Virus record (IMG/VR): IMGVR_UViG_3300045975_000264
Span: 1 to 37,700 of that record
Source: a virus
DNA length: 37,700 nucleotides
Direction: 5' to 3' (one strand)
In this document: one piece after another, positions 9,601 through 17,651 of the stretch
How the letters are laid out: each line of letters begins with the position of its first letter
Numbering within the stretch: position 1 is the stretch's first letter
The notes under the pieces: generated by a model
What the model was told of the DNA's origin: nothing
Database searches by the model: none
Seen by the model: the letters and a program-made list of their open reading frames with translations, nothing else
Program-made: the position numbers and the translations under genes

Positions 9601-10285
9601 CGAAACGACTGAAATCATTCGCATAGATCTAGTAACTGATAGCACCTTGGCAGTTTCACGCGGCATGTTGGATACTGTACCTCAGGCCCATCTTACTGGA
9701 AAATATATCTTTGCCTTTGATGATACTGCGATGACTGATTATAATAATCGAGTTGCTGGAACCTCGGTAACTGTACAGTTAGCCACGCGTACACCTGCCG
9801 GTGTCCTTGATGTGGCCTCTGCCCCTTCTGATACTTTACTTTATGATGGTCGTGCAATTCGGCCATTTCGTCCAGCTAATGTTCAAATAGAAGGTTATGT
9901 AGAGGGCCCGGTTGATGCGCAAGGCCTCATTGATATTAATGTTACGTGGGCTAATCGAAATCGACGGACTGAGGTTGAGGTACCATTAGAGTGGGATGAT
10001 GACGATGTTACTCCAGAAGTTGGGCAAACTACCATTATTGAAGTTTATGAGGAGGATGGCACAACCCTCCTAACAACACATGCAGATCTACCAGGTACTA
10101 GCTTTGATGTTCCTATCACTTCATTTGATGGGCAACCTATTGGTGTAGTTAAGATTGGCGCCGAGCGTGATGGTTATCGTGAATGGCAAGCTTATTCTTT
10201 CATAGTCTTTGTATCTGCAGATAACTTGATCCTTGACAGCGATGACTTGGTTCTCGATGATGAGACTCTCTACATTGGAGAATAA
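6665..10285 (+). CDS. Large tail tip / central fibre protein (gpJ / GTA megatron-like) with inserted domain
   Basis: 1206 residues. It starts with a short hydrophobic stretch (IVIGIASFILNLVLM, residues 6-20), as in other tail tip proteins of this group. Residues about 40-230 and 613-860 match the conserved gpJ-like core: VVFGTPTLRG, HLVLCHGVADFI, TYVKPWDF, then MNPSHIIRECLTDPLWGMGY (from 613), MVLSHIDAFLYLKRSTGKF and a LYPGDPFRLV segment. Between QWYDSKVAV (from 225) and MNPSHII the family normally has a short connector, but here about 370 residues are inserted, built of repeated short beta-strand blocks. The C-terminal part (about 880-1206) has fibronectin-like beta domains. The protein probably closes the tail tube and contributes to host recognition. 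The ATG follows AGGAGCCTGC. Confidence 0.85.
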   Translation: MIFWNIVIGIASFILNLVLMPKPQNAKASSLDDVDAPVAEEGWEIPVVFGTPTLRGPNVVWYGDFDADAIKGKRRYGFFGPRQIIGYQYQIGMHLVLCHGVADFIRSIWVGDKEAWAPVNAQEALELPVSIYIDKPNLFGGKDKEGGIWGQVDLLSGSPAQGQNDYLVAKLGAGADTPAFRGVVSVVLRRGGSDMSGMHIGTTTYVKPWDFTLTRMHKTSQGATQWYDSKVAVPETPGGGLANEPGLTLNRPGGTDHDMFSRNITTNNNWAALSTTSIPTADGSTTNGFRTYVWDVRDGSGRYFDSTGNVGIGGYCYITKGGLLITRGGGNIWGTGDTTLYWRDLSTSNMNVVKTQAVSPYYSGPELNSGLQACEITIGGTTYMYMQIYPYIAFTGPIMLFENNNLVASAQPNTDIITGWGYSTMGTVYAYAESGSAGTHVSRVKWVDHSFESAKINPTGISGDLHDTIGAIDYNQATDEVVITLVNGRILVYTPDLMTLKRSGKPAGMTGSGINQQRNLTDNIIVDANTVMMVDGSQYAPSHVVDWFHFVNLNTFEIERTITVDSSSYVHREDSALYMAFNDLHGGVFIKRSGGNISYTLYWPVIPAEGLDMNPSHIIRECLTDPLWGMGYTSADIDDVSFQAAADALWDECFGLTLVWAKEERIEDFVSMVLSHIDAFLYLKRSTGKFVLKLVRNDYDINTIPIINEDDVIMWDNIEHRQPAESINSVIVKYTDRGSRGKDASHSFDNTAQIAQLGERISTTRFYPGIMRGGLAVRVAQRDQRSLGIGIITGRIVTKRTEMEELYPGDPFRLVSNRHHLEGQVFRVMDMRLGDGRSNQLQVRIAQDVFNLNPNELVDTGSSLWRPPDATPLPVTQRFVWEMPFREMVQLMGPADSDALLAAKPTAGLLQATGRKPNPGATDIVIYVDGVEEDSAFFSPFGITTTDLAPLEDEIVVSGGVDLDDIVLGSLAVIADSSNETTEIIRIDLVTDSTLAVSRGMLDTVPQAHLTGKYIFAFDDTAMTDYNNRVAGTSVTVQLATRTPAGVLDVASAPSDTLLYDGRAIRPFRPANVQIEGYVEGPVDAQGLIDINVTWANRNRRTEVEVPLEWDDDDVTPEVGQTTIIEVYEEDGTTLLTTHADLPGTSFDVPITSFDGQPIGVVKIGAERDGYREWQAYSFIVFVSADNLILDSDDLVLDDETLYIGE

Positions 10286-10287
10286 AC

Positions 10288-10950
10288 ATGGCTCTGAACA
10301 TTAACCCTGACACTACGTTGACTGCAGATGAGGAGGCTAAGCTTTATCGCTCCTTTTGGGCACGGACAAATACTTCGGTATTGTCAAGAACTACCTCACT
10401 TCCAGGTTCACCATCCGCGGGTGATATTTATATTGTCCCTACTGCAGATCCTGGTGGTGATAATATTGTCTTCTATTATGATGATGATTGGCACGCCTTA
10501 ACTCCTGATGAGGGTTGGACAGCCTATGTTATAGATGATGAAGAAAATGTCCAATTTGTAGGTGGTGAGTGGACAGTCTTTGCTGCAGGCGATGGTGGCG
10601 GTGGGGGTGGTGATACGATTGAGCTAGCCTTGTTTGTGAGTGGTAAGCCATCGGCAAGTGAAGTGGTCTTTCGTCACGATGCTACTGCAGCCTATACCTT
10701 ACCAGCTGGGCTCATTGGCTCTCAAGGGTCAGCAGGCATTGCGGCGACGGCCTCAACTGTATTAACTATCAAGAAGGATGCCTCGACAATTGGTACAGCC
10801 ACCTGGGCCATTGCAGGAACCGAACCTACCTTGGCCATGGCTTCTGACGCTGTTTTTGCTGTAGGTGAGGTCTTAAGTGTCACAGCGCCAACTCCACAAG
10901 ATGCCACTTTGGCAGACATCTCGCTCTCGTTTCTAGGAACATTGTCATGA
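10288..10950 (+). CDS. Tail protein with DUF2793-like N-terminal domain
   Basis: 220 residues, two bases after the tip gene stop. Residues about 38-100 read SLPGSPSAGDIYIVP, then FYYDDDWHALTPDEGWTAYV and FVGGEWTVF, the typical pattern of the DUF2793 domain found in tail-associated proteins of alphaproteobacterial phages and GTAs. A short poly-Gly linker (about 104-109) leads to a C-terminal beta domain, with FRHDATAAYTLPAGL and closing SFLGTLS, seen in many small tail receptor-binding subunits. It likely attaches to the tail tip as an adaptor or receptor-binding protein. Its stop overlaps the next start by four bases. Confidence 0.7.
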   Translation: MALNINPDTTLTADEEAKLYRSFWARTNTSVLSRTTSLPGSPSAGDIYIVPTADPGGDNIVFYYDDDWHALTPDEGWTAYVIDDEENVQFVGGEWTVFAAGDGGGGGGDTIELALFVSGKPSASEVVFRHDATAAYTLPAGLIGSQGSAGIAATASTVLTIKKDASTIGTATWAIAGTEPTLAMASDAVFAVGEVLSVTAPTPQDATLADISLSFLGTLS

Positions 10951-11942
10951 CAGTTTATTTTCAAGGCGCAGAGGTTGAGGACTTTATCACAGCTGGTACC
11001 GTCTTTAACCTTACAACAGCTGGTCACTTTACTACTGCCAATGCCCGTTGTGCTATGGGCATGACGATGGGAAGTGCTGAAGATACTCACTATCTTCAGG
11101 CAGTAATGTCTGCAACAGCAACTTCAGCTTGGTTTCATATGAAGATTAGGTGGGATGCTTTACCTGCACTTGCCTCAAGTAAGCATGCATTTAAGTTATA
11201 TTCAGGATCTACATTATTACTTACGGTTCAATTTGGCGGTACTCAGTGCAGAATGAATAAGTATACTGGATCATTTACTGTGTTATTAACCTCAGCAGCT
11301 TCTTCTTTGGCTGAAGATACTTTATATACTATGGATATTCAGGTTGTGATGGGAAATCCTGGAACTTTTCGGCTTTATTTAAATGGCACGGTAATTCTTG
11401 CAGATACTACCTTGGACCTTACCTGGGGTGGGGTAACAAGTTTCGATAGGATAAGGCTTCAATCAGCCTATACTACTGAAGGTGGTAGCTGGCGCAATTC
11501 ATTTGGTGAAGTTTTCATTGCTGACTTTAATACGATCAATTCAAGGTTAGTAACCATCGTACCTAATGGTGCTGGTACATATTCAGCCTGGACTGGGGCC
11601 TATACAGCAGTTGATGACATCACAGCCTCGTTAGATTATATGTCAAGTGGCACAGTTGATCAACGAGCCTCCTTTGGATTTTCTGATGCTTCAGCCTTGG
11701 CTGCAGGCGAGCGGATTGAGTGTGTTAAGGCTACTGCCTTAGCTCAACGTGACGCAGCTGGGCCGCAAAAGTTGAATATCTTCTCCACCATCTCATCAAC
11801 TGACTATGATACGACTGATCAAACATTGACAGTTGCCCCGGTAGCTGTTTATAAGATGTGGGATAATTCACCAGCAACCTCTACGTATTGGACCTTAAGT
11901 GAGCTGAATGACGCTGAATTTGGCTTTAGATCGAGGACCTAG
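10947..11942 (+). CDS. Putative tail decoration / receptor-binding protein, lectin-like, copy A
   Basis: 331 residues, predominantly beta, starting at ATG in an ATGA overlap. The pattern LYTMDIQVVMGNPGTFRLYL followed by a GTVIL strand resembles concanavalin A-like jelly-roll folds, and the protein lacks enzyme motifs. It is a tandem paralogue of the next gene: both begin MTVYFQG, share GNPGTxRxYLN and SGTVDQR blocks, and end EFGxRSRT. A role on the tail tip or side fibres is inferred from position after the tip and DUF2793 genes. Specific function unknown. Confidence 0.6.
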   Translation: MTVYFQGAEVEDFITAGTVFNLTTAGHFTTANARCAMGMTMGSAEDTHYLQAVMSATATSAWFHMKIRWDALPALASSKHAFKLYSGSTLLLTVQFGGTQCRMNKYTGSFTVLLTSAASSLAEDTLYTMDIQVVMGNPGTFRLYLNGTVILADTTLDLTWGGVTSFDRIRLQSAYTTEGGSWRNSFGEVFIADFNTINSRLVTIVPNGAGTYSAWTGAYTAVDDITASLDYMSSGTVDQRASFGFSDASALAAGERIECVKATALAQRDAAGPQKLNIFSTISSTDYDTTDQTLTVAPVAVYKMWDNSPATSTYWTLSELNDAEFGFRSRT

Positions 11943-11944
11943 CT

Positions 11945-12946
11945 ATGACAGTCTACTTTCAAGGTACAGAACTTCAAGATTTCGTGATAGGTGGTACATG
12001 TAATATGTACACGACTGCTGGTTACTTTACCGCAGCTAATTCTAGAGGTGCTGTTTATCCATCAGCTGCTTCCTTGACTGAAGATTTAAATTATTTTGAT
12101 GCCATATTTTCTTCAGTGGCTTCAAGCATCTGGTGCCATTTTGTATTCCGTTGTGATACTTTAACCAATAATGATAAGCTTTGGAAATTATACAGTGGCA
12201 CTACACAGCTCCTTAGTTTACAAAGTGTGATAGCCAATGATTCATTAAGGCTTCAAAAGTATGCAAGTTCCACATGGTCGACTATAGATAGTTCTGGCAG
12301 CTTTGTCTTTGCAAATAATGGATTGTACGTGGTTGATATTCAGGTCATCTTGGGAAATCCAGGAACTTGCCGAGTGTATCTTAATAATGTACCAGTTATT
12401 GCCAGCAATGCATATGATCTTTCCTGGCCTTCTGTTACTGATTTTAGTAAGATTCGTTTTCAAAAGACATATAACTCAGATTCTGCTACTAGACGTGGTC
12501 ACTTCTCAGAGGTTATTGTAGCTGATTGGTGTACCCTTCAATCTAAGGTAGTGGGCCGTGGTCCAGATGCCAATGGTGCCTACACTGCATGGACAGGTGC
12601 AGGTTATACGGCCATTGATGAGGTGATACTTAGCGCGGATTATATGACAAGTGGCACAGTTGATCAGAGAATTTCAGTCTCACTTGGTTCCTTTACTGCA
12701 CTAGGAGCTAATGAACGAATTGAAAATGTTAAAGCATCTGTTAATGCTTTCCGTGACGCTTCTGGCCCTCAAAGCTTGAATCTATTTACTAGAATAAGTA
12801 CCACTGACTATGATGGTAGTGATCAGGCTCTGACAGTACCTGCTGCACATTATAGTCAAAGTTGGGCAACTTCACCGGCCACTGCAACTTACTGGACACC
12901 TACAGAACTTGATGCCTCTGAATTTGGCGTGAGATCGAGGACGTAA
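11945..12946 (+). CDS. Putative tail decoration / receptor-binding protein, lectin-like, copy B
   Basis: 333 residues, the second of two adjacent paralogues; it matches copy A over its whole length with the same landmarks (MTVYFQG start, ILGNPGTCRVYLN, SGTVDQR, FGVRSRT end). The two copies have diverged most in residues 35-110, which may be the binding surface. The stop TAA (12944-12946) overlaps the next ATG by one base. A lectin-like beta-sandwich is inferred from strand pattern only. Confidence 0.6.
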   Translation: MTVYFQGTELQDFVIGGTCNMYTTAGYFTAANSRGAVYPSAASLTEDLNYFDAIFSSVASSIWCHFVFRCDTLTNNDKLWKLYSGTTQLLSLQSVIANDSLRLQKYASSTWSTIDSSGSFVFANNGLYVVDIQVILGNPGTCRVYLNNVPVIASNAYDLSWPSVTDFSKIRFQKTYNSDSATRRGHFSEVIVADWCTLQSKVVGRGPDANGAYTAWTGAGYTAIDEVILSADYMTSGTVDQRISVSLGSFTALGANERIENVKASVNAFRDASGPQSLNLFTRISTTDYDGSDQALTVPAAHYSQSWATSPATATYWTPTELDASEFGVRSRT

Positions 12947-15027
12947 TGGGTAATAGTTTAGAGAAGCTTCACGTATCAGCAGCTTATCGTAATACCACGG
13001 CGACTTCGCTTGTTGATGCTATTAGGCTAGAGAAGTTTAATACGTCAGCAGCCTATAGAAATACTACTGCCGACTCACTTCTTGATCTATCACGAACTGA
13101 GAAGTTTTACACTACTGTAGTTGTTAGGCAAACAACTGCTGGTTTCATTGACCAGATCCTACTTGATAAGTTCTGGGTCACGGCGGTTTATAGGGCTGGC
13201 ATCGAGGTTCCTGCTGAAACTCGCCGGATTAAGAATGTTCAGACCGGTAAGACTTGGCCGTTAGCCATCTATGGTACACCTGTCTTGACTGCCGATGAGG
13301 ATGAGGCTTATGATGGCTTTACTGTTCGACGGATGGGTGGTACGCCGCCAATTACTTATTCATTACAAGGCACCTGGCCAGATGGTATTACGATTGATGA
13401 TGAGACTGGGGTAGTTTCAGGAACCCCAACGGAGGGTGGTACCTTTGCAAGCCTTTCAATTAGGGCCACAGACTCTGCAGAAGTTCCTGAAACCTCGGAC
13501 CTTGCTACCTTTACCTTGGAGATTGAGTCCTCTATACCACCTGAAGCACCTTCAGATCCTTATTTCGAGTATGTTCTCTTGCTAGTAGGTGCCAATGGGG
13601 CAGATGCCTCGACTACCTTCATTGATGAAAGCTCTTATGCTCGTACATTGACAACTAACGGTAATGCCCAGATTGATACTGCTCAAAGCAAGTTTGGCGG
13701 GTCATCTGCATTGTTTGATGGTACAGGTGACTACATAACTGCACCAGATAGTGATGATTGGCGATTTAATGGAGCCTTTACGATTGAGTGCTGGATGCGG
13801 GTGCCTTCAGGTGCGGCGGCTGCCAACTATCCACTTGTCGTGCATGATCCAGGAAGTGGCTTTGATCGTTCATGGGGCTTCTATTACCTAAGGCAAAGTT
13901 CGACTGACTCACAGCTTAACTTTGAAGGTTATGCGGATGGATTTACATCAGGTTTAGGTATCTCGTCACTTAGTGCACTTAATGGTGGCTTGGTGACTGT
14001 TGATACTTGGCATCATGTCGTTATTGAGCGTGATAACCTAAATAAGATGAGGCTTTATTTTAATGGAACTATGGTGGGTTCTGCAACTGGTAAGTCAGGA
14101 ACATTTTACAACTGTCCAAACCCACTTGCCATTGGGGCACAAAGTGATGGCTCACCAGCCTTTTATGGCTGGATAGATGAGGTTCGTATCACTAGAGGTA
14201 TTGCTAGGTATGCTAGTGATAGTGGTTTTACTGTAACAACTGAAGAATTTCCACGAGCTGGACCTATAGATCCTTATTGGAGTTATGTAGTCCTTCTTAT
14301 GAAGGCCGAAGGTACAGACACTTCAACAACATTTATAGATGATAGTTCCTATAATCATACATTAACCGCGGTCAATAATGTTCAGATTGATACGGCACAG
14401 TATAAGTTCGGGTCATCCTCGGCGCTGTTTGATGGGAGTGGTGATTATATTAGTGCACCGGATCATGCAGGTTGGGATTTGTCAGATGCTAACAGCGACC
14501 AATTTACCGTTGAAGCATGGATCAGACCGGCCGCTGGTGGTGGTACTATTGCAGGACAGGACAGCGGTGATGGTGCAATGTCTTGGCTATTTGGTCTTTC
14601 AGGTACTAACTTGAATTTTCAGTGGACGCATACCGGCGGCTATTTTGACAGCAGTCTTCAAAGTCGCAGCTCATTCCCGAATAGTCTGTCTCTTAGTGCA
14701 TGGCATCATGTTGCAGTAGACAAGGATGCTACTGGTAAGATTCGGCTTTATATCGACGGTGCTACGGTCAATGCGGTCTCAGCGCCGGCCAACAGTGCAA
14801 TCTTCAATGCCAGTGCTATTCTTAAAATTGGCAGCAGCCCTAATCTTGGCGACTTTAATGGCCACATTGATGAGCTTCGCATCACCAAAGGCATTGCACG
14901 CTATGCAGCAGATAGCAGCTATACGATACCAACAGAAACATTCCCGCAAGCTGGTACTCCATCGACAACGGCTGATTCGACATCAATCAAAGCGGACACT
15001 ACCTCCTACACAGCGGACAAAAGCTAA
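12946..15027 (+). CDS. Multidomain LamG-like adhesin / tail fibre protein
   Basis: 693 residues. Residues 1-85 hold four degenerate copies of a unit of about 23 residues (EKLHVSAAYRNTTATSLVDA is the first; then EKFNTSAAYRNTTADSL, EKFYTTVVVRQTTAG, DKFWVTAVYRAG). Residues about 105-195 form an Ig-like He_PIG module, with TPPITYSLQGTWPDGITIDD and a GVVSGTPTEGG turn. Two LamG/ConA-like domains follow (about 205-440 and 445-675), each with the signature SALFDGxGDYI, WHHVxxxxD, RLYxxG and IDEVRITxGIARYA or IDELRITKGIARYA. The C-terminus is Thr/Ser-rich. LamG domains bind sugars, so receptor or capsule binding is likely. Base composition becomes GC-rich within the second LamG domain. Confidence 0.75.
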   Translation: MGNSLEKLHVSAAYRNTTATSLVDAIRLEKFNTSAAYRNTTADSLLDLSRTEKFYTTVVVRQTTAGFIDQILLDKFWVTAVYRAGIEVPAETRRIKNVQTGKTWPLAIYGTPVLTADEDEAYDGFTVRRMGGTPPITYSLQGTWPDGITIDDETGVVSGTPTEGGTFASLSIRATDSAEVPETSDLATFTLEIESSIPPEAPSDPYFEYVLLLVGANGADASTTFIDESSYARTLTTNGNAQIDTAQSKFGGSSALFDGTGDYITAPDSDDWRFNGAFTIECWMRVPSGAAAANYPLVVHDPGSGFDRSWGFYYLRQSSTDSQLNFEGYADGFTSGLGISSLSALNGGLVTVDTWHHVVIERDNLNKMRLYFNGTMVGSATGKSGTFYNCPNPLAIGAQSDGSPAFYGWIDEVRITRGIARYASDSGFTVTTEEFPRAGPIDPYWSYVVLLMKAEGTDTSTTFIDDSSYNHTLTAVNNVQIDTAQYKFGSSSALFDGSGDYISAPDHAGWDLSDANSDQFTVEAWIRPAAGGGTIAGQDSGDGAMSWLFGLSGTNLNFQWTHTGGYFDSSLQSRSSFPNSLSLSAWHHVAVDKDATGKIRLYIDGATVNAVSAPANSAIFNASAILKIGSSPNLGDFNGHIDELRITKGIARYAADSSYTIPTETFPQAGTPSTTADSTSIKADTTSYTADKS

Positions 15028-15614
15028 TGACCAAACAAACGATTAACATCGGTACAGCAGCAAACGACGGAACAGGTGATCCGCTGCGTACCGCTTTCAC
15101 CAAGAGCAACGACAATTTCACCGAGCTCTATTCTGCATGGCAGCTACAGTGGGGGCCGCTGGTCAATGAGGCGCCTGCCACTAACTATGCCACGCTTGAC
15201 AGCCGCAATAGCAGGCCGGTGCTTGATTTTGATGCAACGACGCAGGAAGCCACGATCTTCAGCGGAACGCTACCAGCCAATTATACAGGCGCCGGCATCA
15301 CTGTCGCAATCTGGTGTGCATTAACCAGTGCGACGAGCGGTACGGTCGGTTGGGAGGTATCGATCGAGCGCACTGACGTATCTAGCCTTGACATCGACGC
15401 CGACAGTTTCGCCACCGCAAACACGGTAACGGCGACGACAGTACCAGGCACCAGCGGTCAGGTGCTAAAGATGAGCGTCAACATTGCCAACGGTTCTGCG
15501 ATGGACAGTCTGGCAGCCGGCGAATTGTTCCGCATCAAGGTGGCGCGTGATGTGGCCAATGACACAGCGACCGGCGATGCCGAACTTTTGCGTGTTACGA
15601 TGGTAGGGCAATGA
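15027..15614 (+). CDS. Small tail fibre-like protein
   Basis: 195 residues, one-base TAATG overlap with the previous gene. The N-terminus INIGTAANDGTGDPLRTAF with the following NDNFTELY is a motif shared by many tail fibre and appendage proteins, where it forms an attachment segment. The remainder (from about residue 60) is a beta-rich domain, as in trimeric receptor-binding subunits, with no enzyme motif. Codons are clearly more GC-rich than in genes upstream of 14400 and downstream of 16340, suggesting recent exchange. Confidence 0.65.
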   Translation: MTKQTINIGTAANDGTGDPLRTAFTKSNDNFTELYSAWQLQWGPLVNEAPATNYATLDSRNSRPVLDFDATTQEATIFSGTLPANYTGAGITVAIWCALTSATSGTVGWEVSIERTDVSSLDIDADSFATANTVTATTVPGTSGQVLKMSVNIANGSAMDSLAAGELFRIKVARDVANDTATGDAELLRVTMVGQ

Positions 15615-15615
15615 G

Positions 15616-16311
15616 ATGGCACTCTCCGGTTCCAGCGGCGCTTACTATCGAGCCAACTCGCTTATCCCGAGCACCCTTGGCCTGAACAATGCTGACACGA
15701 TTCACTGCTTCGTCAGATCAACTGCCGCACCGTCGACCAGTAATTATCGAATCCCCTTCGGTTATCTCGGCGGCAATGGTCCCGGCGGTGCGCAGCGACC
15801 GCATGAATCGATTGATTGGAATCATATGAGCGCCTCGTTCTACAAGTCGCGGCAGCATCGCAGCAACACCGATACCTATGTGAGCGCGCAGCTTACAACA
15901 ACTCCGTCCGTCAACACCTGGTATTCCATCGCCAGCACGTTCGACGGCACCAACGCCCGAATCTATCTGAACGGTGCACTTGAAGGGACCAGCGTAGCCA
16001 CAACTCCATCCCATGTCAGCGATGTCTATGTTGACGTGCTGGCACAGATGACCTTTGCTGGTGTACTGGACAACGCGACACAGTTCCTCGAAGGGCAGGT
16101 TGCCGAGTGCGCCATCTGGAGCGTTGCACTAAATGCCGACGAGATCGCTGCACTGGCCAAGGGCTTCCGTGCCAGACTGATCCGGCGATCCCAATTGGAA
16201 GTCTACTATCCCAGTGTCCGCGACCTGCACGATCTGGCGCGTGGTCGAACAATGGTCCTGACCGGGGCTGGCAGTACAGTGGTTACTGATCATCCTCGAG
16301 TGATTGGTTAA
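15616..16311 (+). CDS. LamG-like tail structural protein
   Basis: 231 residues with a LamG/ConA-like pattern: ADTIHCFVRSTAAPS near the start, NTWYSIASTFDGTNARIYLN (about 98-117) and VAECAIWSVALNADEIAALA (about 165-184), as in small phage LamG proteins. The gene starts one base after the preceding stop and belongs to the GC-rich block. It probably binds a surface glycan or decorates the fibre. This is the last tail gene before the lysis cassette. Confidence 0.65.
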   Translation: MALSGSSGAYYRANSLIPSTLGLNNADTIHCFVRSTAAPSTSNYRIPFGYLGGNGPGGAQRPHESIDWNHMSASFYKSRQHRSNTDTYVSAQLTTTPSVNTWYSIASTFDGTNARIYLNGALEGTSVATTPSHVSDVYVDVLAQMTFAGVLDNATQFLEGQVAECAIWSVALNADEIAALAKGFRARLIRRSQLEVYYPSVRDLHDLARGRTMVLTGAGSTVVTDHPRVIG

Positions 16312-16337
16312 CCCTGTTAAGGTATAACGAGGTTAAG

Positions 16338-17102
16338 ATGCCCTTCGATCGTAAAGTATTCTTCGACTCGGTCCGCGGTTCACTGTTCGGTGGCTCATTG
16401 ACCCAGAGTCAGGTTGATGGCATGGGCTTCAAGCTTGATCAATGGGCTGAGAGGTGGTACTCTAAGGATCCGCGTCACCTTGGCTACTCATTTGCCACCT
16501 CGTATCATGAAACCGGAGCCATGATGATTCCTGTCAGAGAAGGCTTCTGTAAAACTGACCAAGAGGCTCGTGAGTATGTTAGAAGACAAGGCTATCCATA
16601 TGCTAAGGTAGATCCAGTTACAGGTGAAGTTTATTATGGCCGTGGTGACATTCAAACGACATGGGCGGAAAATTATAAAAAGGCGGGTAAGGAGATAGGT
16701 ATCGGTGACGAACTTTATCAAAACCCAGAACTTATGCTTCAGACAAAAATCTCTGCTGACTGTCTCTTTCAAGGGATGATGGAAGGCTGGTATCGTGGTG
16801 ATAAGAAAGGCAGACAAACTCTTCCACGTTACTTTAATGAAACTGTTGATGATGCCTATAATGCACGAGAGATCGTTAATGGTGACAAGGCAAAGGTTCC
16901 ATCATGGTCAAATGGGGTTTCTATTGGCAAGTTAATTTCAATCTACCACAGTAAATTCCTTACAGCTATCGAGGCTGCCTGGACTGAGCCAACTGAACCA
17001 CCAGAAGAACCAACTGAACCTGATGTCGAGGTTCCAACCGTTACCATCACTACTACTGGAAAGGTAATCCTTATAGTTAATGGGGAGCAAATTGTAACGT
17101 GA
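16338..17102 (+). CDS. Endolysin, GH19 chitinase-like muramidase
   Basis: 254 residues, with GAGG at 16328-16331 before the ATG. The catalytic domain spans about 1-205. FATSYHETGAMMIPVREG places Glu58 at the position of the GH19 general acid, with Glu68 as possible partner, and YYGRGDIQTTWAENYKKAG is the characteristic GH19 substrate-cleft segment. A linker rich in Pro and Glu (EPTEPPEEPTEP) and a small C-terminal beta segment (VTITTTGKVILIVNG) follow. There is no signal peptide, so release into the periplasm needs a holin; candidates lie just downstream. It cleaves the glycan strands of peptidoglycan. The stop overlaps the next GTG in GTGA. Confidence 0.85.
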   Translation: MPFDRKVFFDSVRGSLFGGSLTQSQVDGMGFKLDQWAERWYSKDPRHLGYSFATSYHETGAMMIPVREGFCKTDQEAREYVRRQGYPYAKVDPVTGEVYYGRGDIQTTWAENYKKAGKEIGIGDELYQNPELMLQTKISADCLFQGMMEGWYRGDKKGRQTLPRYFNETVDDAYNAREIVNGDKAKVPSWSNGVSIGKLISIYHSKFLTAIEAAWTEPTEPPEEPTEPDVEVPTVTITTTGKVILIVNGEQIVT

Positions 17103-17587
17103 GTGAGCCACAGCAACCACAAAATGGTCGGTTGCTGACATGGCTTAATGCAGTTAAGGGTCTAACGTTTACTAATGTGTTGGTAATTGGTATGTTAGTT
17201 GTCATAGCCATCCCTACCTATACATTATGGAAGGCTCTTGGCGATGATAAACTATTAGATAGGTTCTTATCTACTTATGAAGAGTTAAGTAGTCAGAATA
17301 GTGGATGTACAGTACGACATATGCAAGCACGCGGCGGTCCGGACATTTGGGGCATTAGTTCAGGCTTTGCCTATCAAGGCGAGGGTCGATGGTTAGTATC
17401 AGTGGCACTTCCCGCCGAGCCTAGCATCGAGGAGATCATGAGTTATTGTGAAAGCCTCAAACTCATCGCTGATAAGATGCTTGACCGTTCTAGTGATGGT
17501 AGTAACAATGATGCTACTATCAACTCAGGCGAAAACGATCAAATTCACAGCAGACCAATGCAGAGTCCTCCGACAGACGGGCGTTGA
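17099..17587 (+). CDS. Membrane-anchored lysis protein (i-spanin or class III holin candidate)
   Basis: 162 residues starting at GTG in a GTGA overlap with the endolysin stop. One transmembrane helix (about residues 24-46, FTNVLVIGMLVVIAIPTYTL) follows a short polar N-terminus; the rest is soluble, with Cys in NSGCTV and in SYCESL, and a polar C-terminal tail. A single N-terminal helix with a periplasmic domain fits an inner-membrane spanin subunit, although no long coiled coil is obvious. A single-span holin is the alternative. The last 140 bases also encode the next gene in another frame. Confidence 0.55.
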   Translation: MSEPQQPQNGRLLTWLNAVKGLTFTNVLVIGMLVVIAIPTYTLWKALGDDKLLDRFLSTYEELSSQNSGCTVRHMQARGGPDIWGISSGFAYQGEGRWLVSVALPAEPSIEEIMSYCESLKLIADKMLDRSSDGSNNDATINSGENDQIHSRPMQSPPTDGR

Positions 17588-17651
17588 TGTAACTGGTCTT
17601 GGGTGCCCTCCACCGCCCCCACCCAAAAAGAAAAAGGTAAAACAACAGTGA
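17448..17651 (+). CDS. Nested small secreted protein, Pro/Lys-tailed, paralogue of the collagen-like lipoprotein
   Basis: 67 residues from GTG 17448; the first two thirds lie inside the preceding gene in another frame. The N-terminus is a classic Sec signal (SSLIRC, then hydrophobic LTVLVMVVTMMLLS, then a TQA cleavage site). The mature part KFTADQCRVLRQTGVDVTGL, then GC, six Pro and a KKKK tail, aligns with the next protein's EFSDEQCRFLSARGNNVF segment: xFxxxQCRxLxxxGxxV, then Cys and Pro. That shared block is good evidence that this frame is real. The embedded layout recalls Rz/Rz1 spanin genes. No strong ribosome site is seen (GGAG lies 14 bases upstream), so coupling is likely. Function unknown. 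Confidence 0.6.
   Translation: MKASNSSLIRCLTVLVMVVTMMLLSTQAKTIKFTADQCRVLRQTGVDVTGLGCPPPPPPKKKKVKQQ

Noticed and set aside
17603-17650. Upstream start of the collagen-like protein (ATG 17603)
   Set aside because: It would add 15 polar, Lys-rich residues before the signal peptide and destroy its lipoprotein form; GTG 17648 fits better and overlaps the previous stop as GTGA.
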